Numbered from the stretch's first letter, positions 27,055-40,650 are shown. The stretch: 64,000 nucleotides of DNA from Nymphalis io (GCF_905147045.1 NC_065890.1:9796001-9860000); one strand, 5' to 3'. Made by a program: numbers and translations. The notes: a model not told the origin generated them from the sequence alone.

Positions 27055-27462
27055 TAATATTATTATAATCGATATCGTAATTAAACAATTCGAATTAAAC
27101 AATTATTATAATTATATATAATTATAATATTTATTTGTTTTCTTTATATACTCAAAACATTGAAATTAACCTATTATCATGAGAATAGTGAGTGCTGACA
27201 GCATCTGTAACAAATTAATTTAATTGGTGACTAAATTGAAAATGAAGATGTTTCACAAGCATATCGTAAGTACACGACTGAGGACACAAATTAGTTTGTA
27301 ACTATAATTATTATAATATATTTAATAGTTGTGTAGTGTGCGTAGTTGTAGTACGTATTACGTAACCTCATAATGTAATGGACAATGTTACAAACTTCTA
27401 CTATCAACAAAAAATCTTCTCACATTTACAAGTAAAGTTCTTTCAGTTCAATCAATCAATCA

Positions 27463-27600
27463 AAATGTTTTTATTCAAATAGACTTTTACAAGTACTTAC
27501 TTATGAATCGTCAAGCGCTGCCGAATTGAAACTTATGGATTTTTAAATGTACAATTTTACCTAGATAATATTAAGAGAAAATCTTTCAAACAATAAGAAA
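27463..27600 (-). repeat. Probable interspersed repeat, LINE 3'-end-like
   Basis: tcaatcaatcaatcaaaatg then tttttattcaaatagacttt and tacttatgaatcgtcaa is a start seen widely in lepidopteran repeats (from memory; no second copy in this window). Confidence 0.3.
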
Positions 27601-28005
27601 AAGTTCACAACATTGCAGAATGCAGAATTAACACACACAAATGCCTAATACATTTAAATAAGATTCAATCGATAACAACATTAGCCCGATCAATCTGAGA
27701 AATGGTCGATAATACCTCATTACTGGTAAGCTACTAGCGGTGGCCTCCACGGCAGCCATTGTTGCGTGGATAAGCTCATTATTTATGTACTATTAGGCAC
27801 ACAATCTGTGCTTAAGTTAACCATTTACATGTAGGTAACTACCGCCCACCTCCACGCCACCATGAATTTCTAAATAGCCTGCGTTTCCTAGAACTCTTAA
27901 TGATTAAATTAACTACAAATTTCAAATTGGCCTAGATCAACATAAAATAGAATAATATATATTTTATAGCATTTAATATCATATTATAATACAAGGTTGG
28001 ATAAT

Positions 28006-28325
28006 GGAAAAGCCGAGATGGCCTAGTGGTAAGAACGCGTGAATCTTAACCGATGATCGTGGGTTCAAACCCGGGCAAGCACCACTGAATTTTCATGTGC
28101 TTAATTTGTGTTGATAATTCATCTCGTGCTTAACGGTGAAGGAAAACATCGTGAGGAAACCTGCATGTGTCTAATTTCATTGAAATTCTGCCACATGTGT
28201 ATTCTACCAACCCGCATTGGAGCAGCGTGGTGGAATAAGCTCCAAACCTTCTCCTCAAAAGGGAGAGGAGGCCTTAGCCCAGCAGTGGGACATTAACAGG
28301 CTGTTACTGTTACTGTACTGTTACT
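28006..28325 (+). mobile_element. SINE family A, full length with perfect target duplication
   Basis: Head agccgagatggcctagtggt carries the A box, and gggttcaaacccgggcaag the B box. The body ends at gggacattaacaggctgtta and a (TTACTG)n tail. The 10-base duplication gttggataat flanks it at 27996-28005 and 28326-28335. This is the best-preserved family A copy in the window. Confidence 0.93.
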
Positions 28326-31300
28326 GTTGGATAATTAAGATGTTTTTATATCATATAAAATAAATGTATTTTACTTGAAAGGGTTAATATTAAAATAAGT
28401 TATTCATGACTTATTTTATTTATTTAAAACATTTTTGACTTGAAGTAATATTGAAATAAAGCCGCGAACGGTAGACCCAGCCTGTTGAGCAACCTCGCAG
28501 TTTGTAAAGAATGTAGGTACGCCGCATTATACAATAGCCTTACTACAAATACCCTGCCATAACCCATTGAATAATTTCCAGTTAAGAGTATTTAAGCTTT
28601 TATCGAGCTACAGCCATAAATCTGTGCGCAGACGCACGTAATCCCCGCCCGCGCCCCGCCGCTAGCTATAAACAGAAGTCAACGTGTTGGACTTATAAAT
28701 CCTGCTCTTAACTATTGTATCTCATGCCACAATAATGAAGTTAGCTCGTTCAAGAAGAATTATGCCACCACGTGGGTGGGCGATGCGGTCGGTATAAATC
28801 CCAAAAGATTATTGTGTATGAATATGCTGAACCGATTTTTTTGTGTAAGGCGGTAGTCGACACCCGAGGTTGCACAGCCGGTGAAAGGTCGCCTGAAAAA
28901 ACAAAAGATAGCATCACATATTCACGTCGTGGTGACGAAGTGAAGTGTTAGGTTGCGGGTTGCGGGTTGCGAGATTCTTTACGACTAACCTTTAGCACAT
29001 CTAATATCCATAATGTAATAAATCATCGTCAAAGTATACAATTTGTGTTATTAATTTCACTATAAATCACGACTAACAATCAGTAAAATCAGTTAACAGC
29101 TTAAAGATGTCATCTATCTATAAATACAGATATAAAAAAAAACAGTTTGTCGTTTAAAAATAAACGTCAGTAAATATAACACTGCTGGGATTCTTCTATA
29201 AGACTCAAGGCATTAAGCACATGGTGATTGAAACCGCAGTCCATCTCATTTAAGGTGTTATTTCATTGGGCAGATGGCCCAATGATTTATGGCTTTCGTA
29301 TTTGATATAGTATACTTTATAACAAATAAATATTAACTACAGTCGACATCAAGGAAAATGTTTCCAAAAAATTAAATCATAAACTTCTAGCCCTAGCCGT
29401 TACTATAATCCTTAATAGGTTACAGGTAACACGAGCCTGAGGACGCGAAAGGTGTGGCGAATGAGTGTGAAGCAAGCATGAAAAGGCGTGCTTAATCGCT
29501 CCTATATAAACAAACACTCGTACTCGACACTAAAAAACCGATATATTTCACCAAACTTTTATATCCGTTCGCTCCAACTTAAAATATATTACTTTTTCTT
29601 TAGCACCTTTTGTATCTTTTAGTGCGTTGTCCCCACTTTTATGGGTACAAGGCGTTCGTAAATCATTGTAGTGGAAGTGGTGTACAATCGTAAACAATAC
29701 GCGTCCCGCAGGGCGGCAGGTCGCTGGCGGTCACAAGCTGCTCGCATTACATCAGTAATGTCCCTGTATGAACCCTAGTTGTCATGTTCTCATACTGAAC
29801 CTCTCACTTCTGCCGTGGGTAACCTTTAAGTTGTTCAATGTTATGCGATATAGTTTTAATCTCAACGCTAGGACCAACGCGTATATAATTTAGAATAACC
29901 TAATAATTATTTAAGTTGATTTTAATTTTTGTTTCAATGTTATTTAATTTCGTGATATTATTTTTTTACAACTACCAACATTAAAAAATGTTTAGACTGA
30001 CATAAATAGCGATGTATTTATAATGAACGATTATAATTATTGTTGAACTTGAGCAGGATGGTTACTCTGCCTGTTTAAATAAATATTGTTTATAACCACC
30101 CAACACTTCTTTCGCTATCCAATATCGCATAACATTTTCTGAAATTTCGCATTCGTGCTCTTCGCTGAGTTTCGAATTTGTTCTTACAGAATAGCTTTAA
30201 AGACGCAGGCGGATAAACCAAAATAGTGTACTAATATTAAAAAGACAGTGTAAATATCTACTTGCGTATTAAGCAATAAAAATCTTAATTTTATTCAACA
30301 AAGGAAACACTTTTCACACTGGGACTGAAAGTGGACATAACATTACCGATAACAGTTAATCCGAGACGTGCCAGCGCTGTAAATTAAACTTTATATCATT
30401 TTTAACGACCGCCTCGAATGGTGTTTTGATTGCAGCGGCCTGGAGGCGTCGACAACTCGACACGTTGATAAGGTGACAGTTATCGCGACTTACAAAAAAA
30501 CGCGCGTTTTATAGCCAAAAAAGCAACTCTCATGCAGCGTCTCCACCTAGCTCTCTGGAGCCGTCACCAGACTTATATTTTTATGTGGATTCCTCAACCT
30601 AAGCACACTTCAATTTTACGAGCGTCGATATAGGCTTGACTTGACATTATGGGACATCGTCAATAATTTTTAAGTATCTGCCTAATAGCTCTGTTTTGTA
30701 ATATCTTATAAGGTTTCACGTGGTTTCATTCACAAAATCCTCTATGGAAGGCATGCATAAAAACGAATTATTTATGTATAACAGAGTTATCGAATTTTCA
30801 AATAGCGGTTTATTATTTTGTTGTATTTAAACAACGGGTGATTTAACGCTCATTGATATATTAACGTGCTAAATAAACCATGAAACGAGACCACAAAAAA
30901 GAACGTAAAGACCAGCGACTGATAACAAAAAGAGAGCCATTAATCTCTCATTGTATGACGTCGTCGAAACGTCCCGTTTTGTTTGCGAACTCGTCCCGAT
31001 TTATTCACACCGCTCGTTTACAGTTCCCTATTGTCCTTAAATGATCGGGTGTGATCAAATACAAAGAATATTACAAATGAACCAAAACAACTGTCTATAC
31101 GTCATATTTATGTACACAAACCATAAATTCAATCCAACGGCGAAACGAATTTCAACGAAAACTATATTAATTGTCAAACAGAGTTAATTTATCTTTATAA
31201 CCGTAATAATAATTTTAATTTAGCGCATACAATTTCCGCTGGCGCCTTTCTACAGTGTATGAAATATATAAAGCAATTGTTGCGTTTCATTTTAACACAA

Positions 31301-32205
31301 ACTTTGTAACGTTCAAGTTTAATTATTGTATTTCTTAATTTACTTTTACATTGCTACTTTATCAACTACTTCGCTGACCTCTAGTTAAACAAAGCTATTA
31401 ATCATTTTCATAATACAACTTACAAATAAAAATATTTGTGTCTTAGAATTGTTTCTACATTACATTATTAGTAACTTATATTTATTATATAAATAAAATA
31501 AAAATAAAAGATTCATAAAAAAAAAACTCAATATATCTTCTTATGTTTATCTTCTTTTGTAAAGTCGAACGTCTAAGCGATGTGTAGAAATTCTTAGAAA
31601 ACAATCTATTTGTAAATTCAGTAGCGGCAAATCGTAAAGCAATTAATTTAGACGCGTTCAATAGACACCGACAGGTTTAACGCGCGCCTAGAGACCGATC
31701 GCTCATCAGCTAAACGTTAGGAATTTGTAAGTTTAAATGTTTCTTTTGTCAAAGCGTCACCATGATCCCGGTACGATCCCGGCTTCGTCCCGCGGGACAG
31801 CCCGCTTCTCATGCTCGCAATTGACAGCGAGTGACGTGTGACGGCCATTGTCATGATGACATGTTGACACTGTCAAACTTGACTTCTGTTCGGATTCCGC
31901 ATGTAAATACGGAAACATTACCCTCAGTACGGGCTCACAATACAAGGACAAATTAAATAAAGGAATAATAAACTAAGTCCGAATACAGCTGCCGTTTTAG
32001 AAAAATACCGTTAAGCGTATTGATGAACTACCTACCTTAATGTAAAAAAGTTTCAAAAAATTTCCTTCCAAACAGGTTCTACCCAAAAGTCATCGCTGTC
32101 TTTACTATTGTTAGTTAATTTGAAAAATGTATTAACCATATTTATCTCATTTATTTTTACAACTGGACTTAAACGAGTATCAAATAATTGTTTATCAAGC
32201 AACAC

Positions 32206-32262
32206 AAAAAAGGGAGAGGAGGCCTTTAGCCCAGCACTGGGATTGGCATTCACAGGCTGTTA
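32206..32262 (+). mobile_element. SINE family A, 3' fragment
   Basis: aagggagaggaggcctttag through cacaggctgttag. Confidence 0.7.
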
Positions 32263-33418
32263 GGCAGGCAGGACGGTAAGCAACACGTACGTAATATAAG
32301 AAAATAGTATCCATACTCCATACTCCATAGTACCAGTACTGTCTACCTCTGTCTGTTCGACATTTTTTTAAAGTGTAATTTTCATTACATTAAACAACTG
32401 TTGAAGTAAAAAGATATTGATAATACTTGAAACTTTACATAATAAAGGACTAATTGTTTAAAAGCTATTGTGGGCGTATTCTTCATATAACAAATATGTG
32501 TTTGTAAATGTCAACACTCGTCTATAAAGAAAAAGGCCCAAAAAATGTTTAATAGTTTAAGAAACACGAAGTCCGAGCGACCCCTGGCGAGCGCCCCACG
32601 CGTTCTTCGTCCACCCCGTCTCCTGCGGAGCCTGTTTGTATCCAAAAACTGTGACAAAGTGACAATTCGAATATTCAAGCCTAATGCATTTGAGAAATAT
32701 TCAGCTGGATAACAATTCGCTTTATTTATGGTCGTGTTGTCGCCCACAAGAGACTAGCCTCACATTATTTTTAAGCTGTTTCATTTCCGGACGAGACTTC
32801 GAATGTAAATATTAAATTAATAAACATTTACCTTATATTTCAATATAAGATCAGATAAATTACGAGAGTTCAGACAGTACCTTTATTTTTTTATAATAAT
32901 TAAAACAAAATATTGTTAAGAAAAATTCACAATAATAGTAAGTACCTATAGGCATTTTACATAAAAAGTCGAAAATAATTGGGGTTGCAATCGTAAGGAA
33001 AATAAACGAAGCAAAAGTACATTTATCATCGAAATCAGTTCATTACCGCATTAACCAAACACTTATTGCTAAATACTATCGGTATTTAATATAAAGATGC
33101 GTGTGGAAACAAAACGGCTGTATTAAAAACCTTGATTAGCGACTGATTAAATTTGTTAAGCAATGCTGTGTCTTCTTATTTCGTATGTGAAATCAATAAT
33201 GACAGAAAGAGATAAATCAGTTTTTAACTAGATATCTGTAAGAGAGGCTGTAACTATTAAGACATATAACTATTTTATCCGATTATTATTTTTTGCAAAG
33301 TAATTGTTCACAAGCATTTTTAAGTATATATTAATACTTATTTTATTTAAATTACTAATTTAGATATTATTCCCTCCTATTAAGCGTAAAGCTTGGGAAA
33401 GAGTGAGTACGACAACCG

Positions 33419-33703
33419 AAGGGGTCAAAATAATAATAATAATAATATCCTGGGACGTTATTCACACACGGCCATCTGATCAAAAACTAAGCAGAGCTTG
33501 TACAACGGAAACCAGACAACTGATATACTATATATACTACTTTTCTTTTGTAAATATATACTTATATAGATTATTACACCCAGACTTTGGACAAACAGAC
33601 ATGTTCATGCACACAAATATCTGTCCTGGGTGAGAATCGAACCCACAAGGTTGTAGGTTCAGCGTGAAAGGCAAGTATCTACCAATCACGCCAACCGGCC
33701 CCT
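33419..33703 (-). mobile_element. tRNA-derived SINE (family D)
   Basis: The tRNA-like head is at the high-coordinate end (minus-strand ggttggcgtgattggtag A box, gggttcgattc B box). The 3' tail is an ATT repeat at about 33430-33446. The body is shared with the copy at 46829. Confidence 0.85.
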
Positions 33704-33954
33704 TAAAATTTGAAATGAACCTGAGACCTTTTCAACGATAGTCCGTATATTGAGTTATTGGCGATTTCATTTATGAATGACACAAATTACAGTGAAGAAC
33801 AAGTTATATTTCCTCATCGACCTATCATTTCTTCTGACTCTCATTTATTTCGATCAGTCACAAGAGAGCAAAGTTTTGTAACGTGTGTTGCAATCATTAG
33901 TTATATAGATAGTTGTATGATCAACACCAACGTATAGTTTGTCTAATCGGGACT

Positions 33955-34085
33955 GGTACGTACGTAAGGGCAAGCTTACAAGGCTGCATATCACGAGATT
34001 CCCTAGTTGGGCTATTAAAAAGTTATTGAGTTTATTCTGTTATGAAATTCTCAATAGTACCCTCTAGTGAAGTTGGCCGCCGTGA
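33955..34085 (+). mobile_element. SINE family B, diverged
   Basis: aagcttacaaggctgcatatc, gggctattaaaaagttattg and aaattctcaatagtaccctc follow family B order. Confidence 0.5.
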
Positions 34086-34807
34086 ACGAAACTGATCATG
34101 ATAACATTAGATTATTAGAACGACGACACTATTTTCATCTGTTAGATCAAATAAATAATGTTTAAAAGAACCTTAAATTTAAAGTACGCACGAATAACCA
34201 TTTCGTGTAATCCCTTCTAAGTCAATGGTAATTCAAACTTTAGGGTACTACCCAAGCACCTATGCCGTCCGTATCTTCTACCCCATCTTTGTACCATTAT
34301 AGCTTCCTTAACTTGAATTAAATAAACCGGCAATAAGTTAAGGTTGTATATATTTATAATTATAAAATATGATATAATTTTAATCGTCTAATATTTGTAA
34401 AGTCGAATACATATAACCTCTTTTAATTACAAATAACGATTTTATAGACACGTTGTTAACGTCATAGTTATCCTTATTTGCTTGCCGTTATCTGTTATGT
34501 GCGGTATTCCTTCCATTAATCTCTATTTTTAATCACATCTTCTGTTACTTCCTACACATTAAGAGGTCCCTGATACAATCAATTTATCTTTATTTCTATC
34601 TTCATCTTACCTTATAGTCATACTTAACACACTATTGTGATATGACATTCATCTGTATGCATTATATGTTCATAATTTATTAAAATAATAATGTTTTTTA
34701 TGTACATATATAATGTAGATTATACGGACAGAAGTTGAAAAGAAAACTCAGTAGTTACTATTTTTCTCAAATGAAATATATATTGAAATTGTAATAGATT
34801 TCCCTCG

Positions 34808-35200
34808 ATAACCTCTTTGGTCTAGTGGCTAGATATAAGCAGATCGCCAGTCTTGGGTTGAGTGCCCAATTCGGGTCGAGTTCTGTCATTTTTCTGTCAA
34901 GAAATTATCAGTAGCAGTCTTTTTTTTTTTTTATAGAATAGGAAAGCGGACGAGCATATGGGCCACCTGATGGTAAGTGGTCACCAACGCTCTTAGACAT
35001 TGGCATTGTAAGAAATGTCAACCATCGCTTACATATCCAATGCGCCACCAACCTTGGGAACTAAGATTTTATGTCCCTTGTGCCTGTAATTACACTGGCT
35101 CACTCACCCTTCAAACCGGAACACAACAATATCAAGTATTGCTGTTTTGCGGTAGAATATCTGATGAGTCTGGAAGTTTGAAGTGTGTACAATTCTAAAA
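34808..35200 (+). mobile_element. SINE family B split by a later SINE insertion
   Basis: The left part, 34808-34919 (acctctttggtctagtggct to cagtagcagtct), resumes at 35168-35200 (ctggaagtttgaagtgtgta). The family C copy at 34920-35167 lies between. Confidence 0.8.
34920..35167 (-). mobile_element. SINE family C, 5'-truncated, nested in another SINE
   Basis: Begins with the poly-T/tatagaatagg end and stops at ctgatgag. Family B sequence lies on both sides, with agtct present at each junction. Confidence 0.9.
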
Positions 35201-36434
35201 TTATGTTTATATTCAGAGATTTACGTACCAGTGATCGATAACGTATTTTCTCTACAATTAACCTTAACACTCTTCCTAACGTTTCATCTAACTAGCTAAA
35301 AAATCAATCTTATTCTAAAATTATTTGAATATAAAATCTTAAGAAACAAGAATCAACTTATAAACAATATTGTTTCTTTTAGATACGCAACTCCGTATCT
35401 ATTAGCAATAAATAATGAGAAGGGATCTCTTAAGTCCCACAATTATAGATAGCTACAACTAACATTGGGGATGCGAGTTCCGCCCCTGCTATTAGCTGCG
35501 TTTTATCTTCCCTCTTTGTCCACTAATCCGTCGGGGAAGTGACTAAATATCTTGTACAAATAAACATTCTGATTGTTATATTGTCAGGGGAGTGTTGTGA
35601 GTAGCTGTTGCAAATCGGATTATGCGGCGTGTGGTGGCTCACTGCGACTAATTAAAAGAAAGATTTATCTGCTTTTCGGGGAAAAATGTTACTGATATTG
35701 TTTCTAAATTTGTACCTTTTTTAATATAATCTGTGCGCCTATATCCGTCTTATCTTTTAGCTATTAGATTGCTTTGTATGTACTTTAAATGGCGCTATAT
35801 TTTTTGTTATAATTAATACATATTTATATATTACTTATGTACCTTTTTTCAAGTTAGTTATAAACAATTAAATAAAAATTGGTCTCCCATATTTGTTTGT
35901 TTTTATTGTATCCTAATTTGACCTATCCGAATATCGAATTTCCTTGAAGATAGGCATATACTTTTAGAACTTCGATACAATTACAAAAACGAGTTGGAGT
36001 ATTAGTAAGTTTTTGTACAATATCGGTTTTTTTTATTTTTATAACAAACAAGCAAGTAAAATTCCAAAAAATATACACATAAAAATCTATTAAAAACGAG
36101 TATAAAATAATCATATGGGTATATCGGCGCAAACATGATTTTATGTCGCGCTCGATAATTAAAACAATTTAAAACATAGTTATTTAAGCTTTAATAATTG
36201 TGTAATCATTATTATTGTAATGTATGTAATTATCTACTTGATTATAAACACATAACTATGTGATTGATGATTTTGTGAGTTGTGTATGCATGAATCGTCA
36301 TAAATGTTAATAGCTTAATATTAGTTTACATATTTAACTTTATTACAATTCTAAAATCATTTCATATTTTTAGACAATTATAGAAGTCATTATTTACACA
36401 TTGTTATAACAATGACTTATTTACTGTCATCTAA

Positions 36435-36464
36435 TTCTAGATGGCGCTCAAACGCCATCTAGAA
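36435..36464. repeat. 12-bp-arm inverted repeat with CTCF-like motif
   Basis: ttctagatggcg, a 6-base loop, then cgccatctagaa. The left arm plus loop gives AGATGGCGCTC, which fits the insect CTCF core AGRKGGCGC; the mirrored copy has one change. Confidence 0.6.
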
Positions 36465-36986
36465 GTGGTGAATAAGAAGTGTTTAATATTATAATAGCGG
36501 TAACTTTATAATTTAAATAATTAGTAAATGTTATAAGACGATTTTAGAAATAATTACTTCTTATTAATTTGTTAAATTAGTACTTGAGAGTTGCCAAATT
36601 ATTATAAGTCCTATCTATATACGCTAACGGCGCTAGGTGGGCAGCTCTCAGGTAAAACAGTCCGCGTCGGTAAAAATGGGCCGATGCCACATTAGAGTGA
36701 GGCTGGTTGCGAGATAGAACGGAACGAGCGGCTCATCGAGGTAGACGCGCTGTGAATAAGTTACGTATTACTTTCTGTTTTCTATTATTTACGATTTGTG
36801 TTATTATAAGAAAAACTTATGAAATAAGCTTTATTTTTTCTTTATCATTTTCATATTGTAAATACTTGTGTACTATTTTATTTAGTATAAATAAATAAGT
36901 GTGGTTTTGATTAAAACTGTTAATTTACATGCTATAGTTTGCTTTACTGATTGAGATTTAAAACACGTACAAATTATTAGTTTAAT

Positions 36987-37068
36987 ATGAGTGAGAATGG
37001 TGAACATAACGTCAGCCTTGCTGACGTCATTCTTTTTAAAAACAGTCTAGAGGCATCTACTTCGACAG
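36987..37068 (+). CDS. Possible first coding exon of an unidentified gene or element
   Basis: ATG opens MSENGEHNVSLADVILFKNS (27 codons in all, ending TST) with balanced, coding-like composition, then meets a possible donor (ACAG, gtatat) at 37069. Without splicing the frame runs on to a TAG near 37152. The sequence upstream (36600-36900) has a GC-richer leader-like block. No downstream partner exon or homologous family was recognised. It could be chance, or the 5' end of a retroelement. Confidence 0.2.
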
Positions 37069-38027
37069 GTATATGTATACAATTGTATTTTTTTTTGTCT
37101 AAAATAAAATATGAAAAAATAGTTGCTGATCTATTCAAATCCAGCGCTGGATAGTAGATGCTACAGTGAATTGAAGACTGTTTACATTAGTCAAATTTCG
37201 ATCAAGATGAAAATGACGGGTTCGGAGCCCGTTGCAAACAAATATATATATACTCTATACTATATAAATAGCATACACTCTATGAATGGCATACGTTCGA
37301 TATATTCGTCCTTCATCTAGGCTTGCTTACAATATCTACCAACTTAATGCTTTAAATAATTTGCAATTAAATTAAATCACTCAACATAATTATTTCAAAA
37401 TTAAAACGAAATTTATCACGGACACGTAGTGATCAAATTTAAAAATAACAAATTTCTTTTTTAAGGCTGAGTTATTGATTTATAATAAAATACTTACCAA
37501 AATATTTATTAAATGTTTTTAGAAAAGAATTATCATTATAAAGTGTTGCTATAACTTTTCTTCTTACGAATGACATCTTAATAAATATTTTATTTTAAAA
37601 GTTTCATTAATGAATTATCTGTTAATATTGTGAACAAGGCCTTCTACATTTAAAATCTGATAAACAGTCCGTCAAAAGAGTAATGTCACTAACACATACC
37701 ACTACCGAAAACAAACAGCAGTTAGTTAGGTCGTTCAGATCAATTTACATGAACAAACAATGCTGAGCCTCTATTGTAAGACGTATGACTCCGCCCAGCC
37801 AAGCTCGCTTACAATGAGCTAATATGTAAATAATAACGACCCTCCGGCAGCGCATTTAGTTATAATTTCCTCGCTAGGCCTTTTAAATTCACTGCAAATG
37901 ACTTCCTTCATTACATCATTTGTAACGTTTGATATCAACGTTTATATTGATTTAATAAAATGTAAAGTGCTTAAATTAAAAGATAAATAGGTATTATGTT
38001 TTCTTTTAATAAAGTAAGTACATTAAC

Positions 38028-38319
38028 AGCCTGTTAATGTCCCTATGCTGGACTAAGGCCTCCTCTCCATTTTAAAGAGGTTTGAAGTTTATTCCACCAA
38101 TACAGGTTGGTAGAATACACATGTGACAGAATTTCAATGAAATTAGACATATGCAGGTTTCCTCACGATGTTATTCTGCACCGTCAAGCACAAGATAAAT
38201 TATAAACACAAATTAAGCTCATGAAAGTAAAGTAAAGTAAAGTAAAGTGGTGCTTGCCACTGAAATTTCAATCATCAATTAAGATTCACGCATTCTCACC
38301 ACTGGGTCATCTCGGCTTT
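38028..38319 (-). mobile_element. SINE family A, near full length, with internal microsatellite
   Basis: Complete block order from tail to head. An AAAGT repeat of about five units has grown at 38223-38248 inside the element. Confidence 0.85.
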
Positions 38320-40532
38320 TTTTAATCCTTACTACCTAATTACACTTTTTGCAGTAATTTTTCAAATATTTACCCAAAATAAAGTGTTTGGTGGGTATAA
38401 AACAATAAACGTGATATAACTACCTTTTACATTAAACATTTATGTTTTAACTGCTTGCATAATAAATGAGTAGGTACAGATTATTTAAAAAAAAAATAAG
38501 AATAGTTCAACAATTTGACCCTTCGTTTGAAAACTTAAATAAAAAATTAGTGAAAAACACTCGACGAAAGAGTACCTACTTACATTGTATATGTATCATT
38601 TGCATGAAACAAAGTGAAGCTAGCGACTCCAGCTGAAGAACGACGGATGACAGTGCACATAGCGCGGAAGGCCGATCGTCGCATGCCTATTCATGAGGCG
38701 ACGGCTGCGCACCCTCGTCTCCCCACCGCATTTGAATAAATACAATTAACTTGTTTGTTTTGCTCGCCCCAACATGCCCTGCCGACCTGTTTTCCGGTGA
38801 CAAATTCCTGCAGTCGGTTTATGTCGATCCGCAGTAAATAATCTCTCCAGAATTATATTGGAAATTTGGCTAATGTAAATGGGCATATTCGGCAGCGGGC
38901 GCGGTGGCGGCGCGGCTCAAAGCTGAGCACCGACCGCAGTGCGCTGCACTGTTATTATCTCAACACCATCGGGCTCTCACCTAACCCATTCCTTTTTTAT
39001 CAGACGCCTCCGTCTCCTTCGTTCTCTCCTCGCCGGAGCGGGACCACTGGTCATTTATACTAAGCTCGACTCGAGGGCGTTCCCTCGACGATTTATCATT
39101 TAACGTTGCCTACAGACATTATTTGAAACGCATTAAAATCGCGGTTGTGGAAAATTTGTCGGCATCGAAATTACTACTCCTCTCCGAGTGCATAATTTAT
39201 CGCTTATAAAGCATCCGGTTCGCGAGATTTGATTTTGTTTCAAATTAGGGACTCATTCACTTGCGCATTAAGTTGATAATCGACTTTCTATGATTATATT
39301 TCTAAAACAACATATCTACAAATTAAATCAATATAAACGTTTTAACTAACTTATATAAATTTCTTAAATAGACCCGAATAGCGTATATTTTCTTGCATTA
39401 TAGCGAACAATACTGCCGTAACAATGAAATGCGACCAGATTTAGATCAAACAGCATTATTAGCAAGAGGTCTCAAAAGATGCAACTGCCCTGAGGAAGCA
39501 GTCACGCGCGGCGTGAACACGTGATGAATATGTATCGGCAGGCCTCAACGGCGCCTTGTAATTTGAACCTCGCCGGTAATTATTTACGTGAGAATGGGCC
39601 GCCCTCACCTCCCCGCGCCTGGCGAGACGAATCGTTGATTGCGCATGAGTTGATGCAGATTGCCCCTCATGTATACTGCTAGCCATCGAGGAATCGCAAT
39701 TCATTCTTTCCATATAAAATTTATAGCAACTCGAGGAAATAAAAGTATAATAAATGAGCTCTTTATGATTGTGTCAGAAATATATTATGAAATTAATACA
39801 TTAAGTCTCTAAGTACCTGTAGAACGTTAGACAACGAATAAATTAAATACCAACCGAAGAATAGGAAATACGCAGATGTTTTACTCTCACTTATAAATTT
39901 TCGTCAATTTAAATGATAAATTTACCAACGGAATTAAATTAAAATAGTGTTAAATATTGTATTTTTCGAAAGATTAGTACTTATTTTAGTTTTGACGTAT
40001 TAAATTATATGCTTTAATGTATGAAATAATCTTCATTTCATTTATTTGCTTCATAATAATGTAATAAAAAGGTAAGGTTTATTTGCGAATTTAAATTATA
40101 AACTACCATAATTTGTGTTCCAGAGGTATTGGTGACAGTATGTTTATATGTCGCATATTTTTATTAATTTGAAATATTACTTATTAAGTCAACGTAGTCG
40201 GCGAAAAAAAACTCTGTCGATCTCTGTGCTTTTCAAGCGAACCGCGATAGCATAGATCTGTCTGTAGATAAAAAGTTAATCTGTACATAAATCATAGTGA
40301 TAACTTTTGTTAAAAAAAAGGAAAAAATAATAATAATTTTAGTACAGTTTACTGTGACACAGTATAAATTCCATTCAAAATAAAAACATCGGTAAATAAT
40401 GTGTGAATGTTTTGTGTAAATAAAAATTAAAGTTTACACTGTAATTTAAGCATATTACCTATGTAAAAAGAAACCGCCTATACTTTAATGTTCCAGTAAA
40501 GGCATACTCTTCTCTTTTTTAATTTTGAAGCA

Positions 40533-40650
40533 TTCTATCACGCTGCTTGCAATATAGTTTGGTAGTTATGGTAGAATTTCATCCGACACATGCAGGTTTC
40601 CTCACGATGTTTTATTTGCAGAACACAAGATAATTATCAAACCAAAATAT
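40533..40650 (-). mobile_element. SINE family A, central fragment
   Basis: atcacgctgcttgcaatata and acacatgcaggtttcctcac match the family A body. Confidence 0.65.

Noticed and set aside
28012..28085. tRNA-like sequence with A and B boxes
   Set aside because: Head of a family A SINE followed by its body and tail, with target duplications; not a functional tRNA gene.
38223..38248. Short AAAGT tandem repeat considered as a CRISPR-like or regulatory array
   Set aside because: Simple microsatellite inside a SINE; no spacers.
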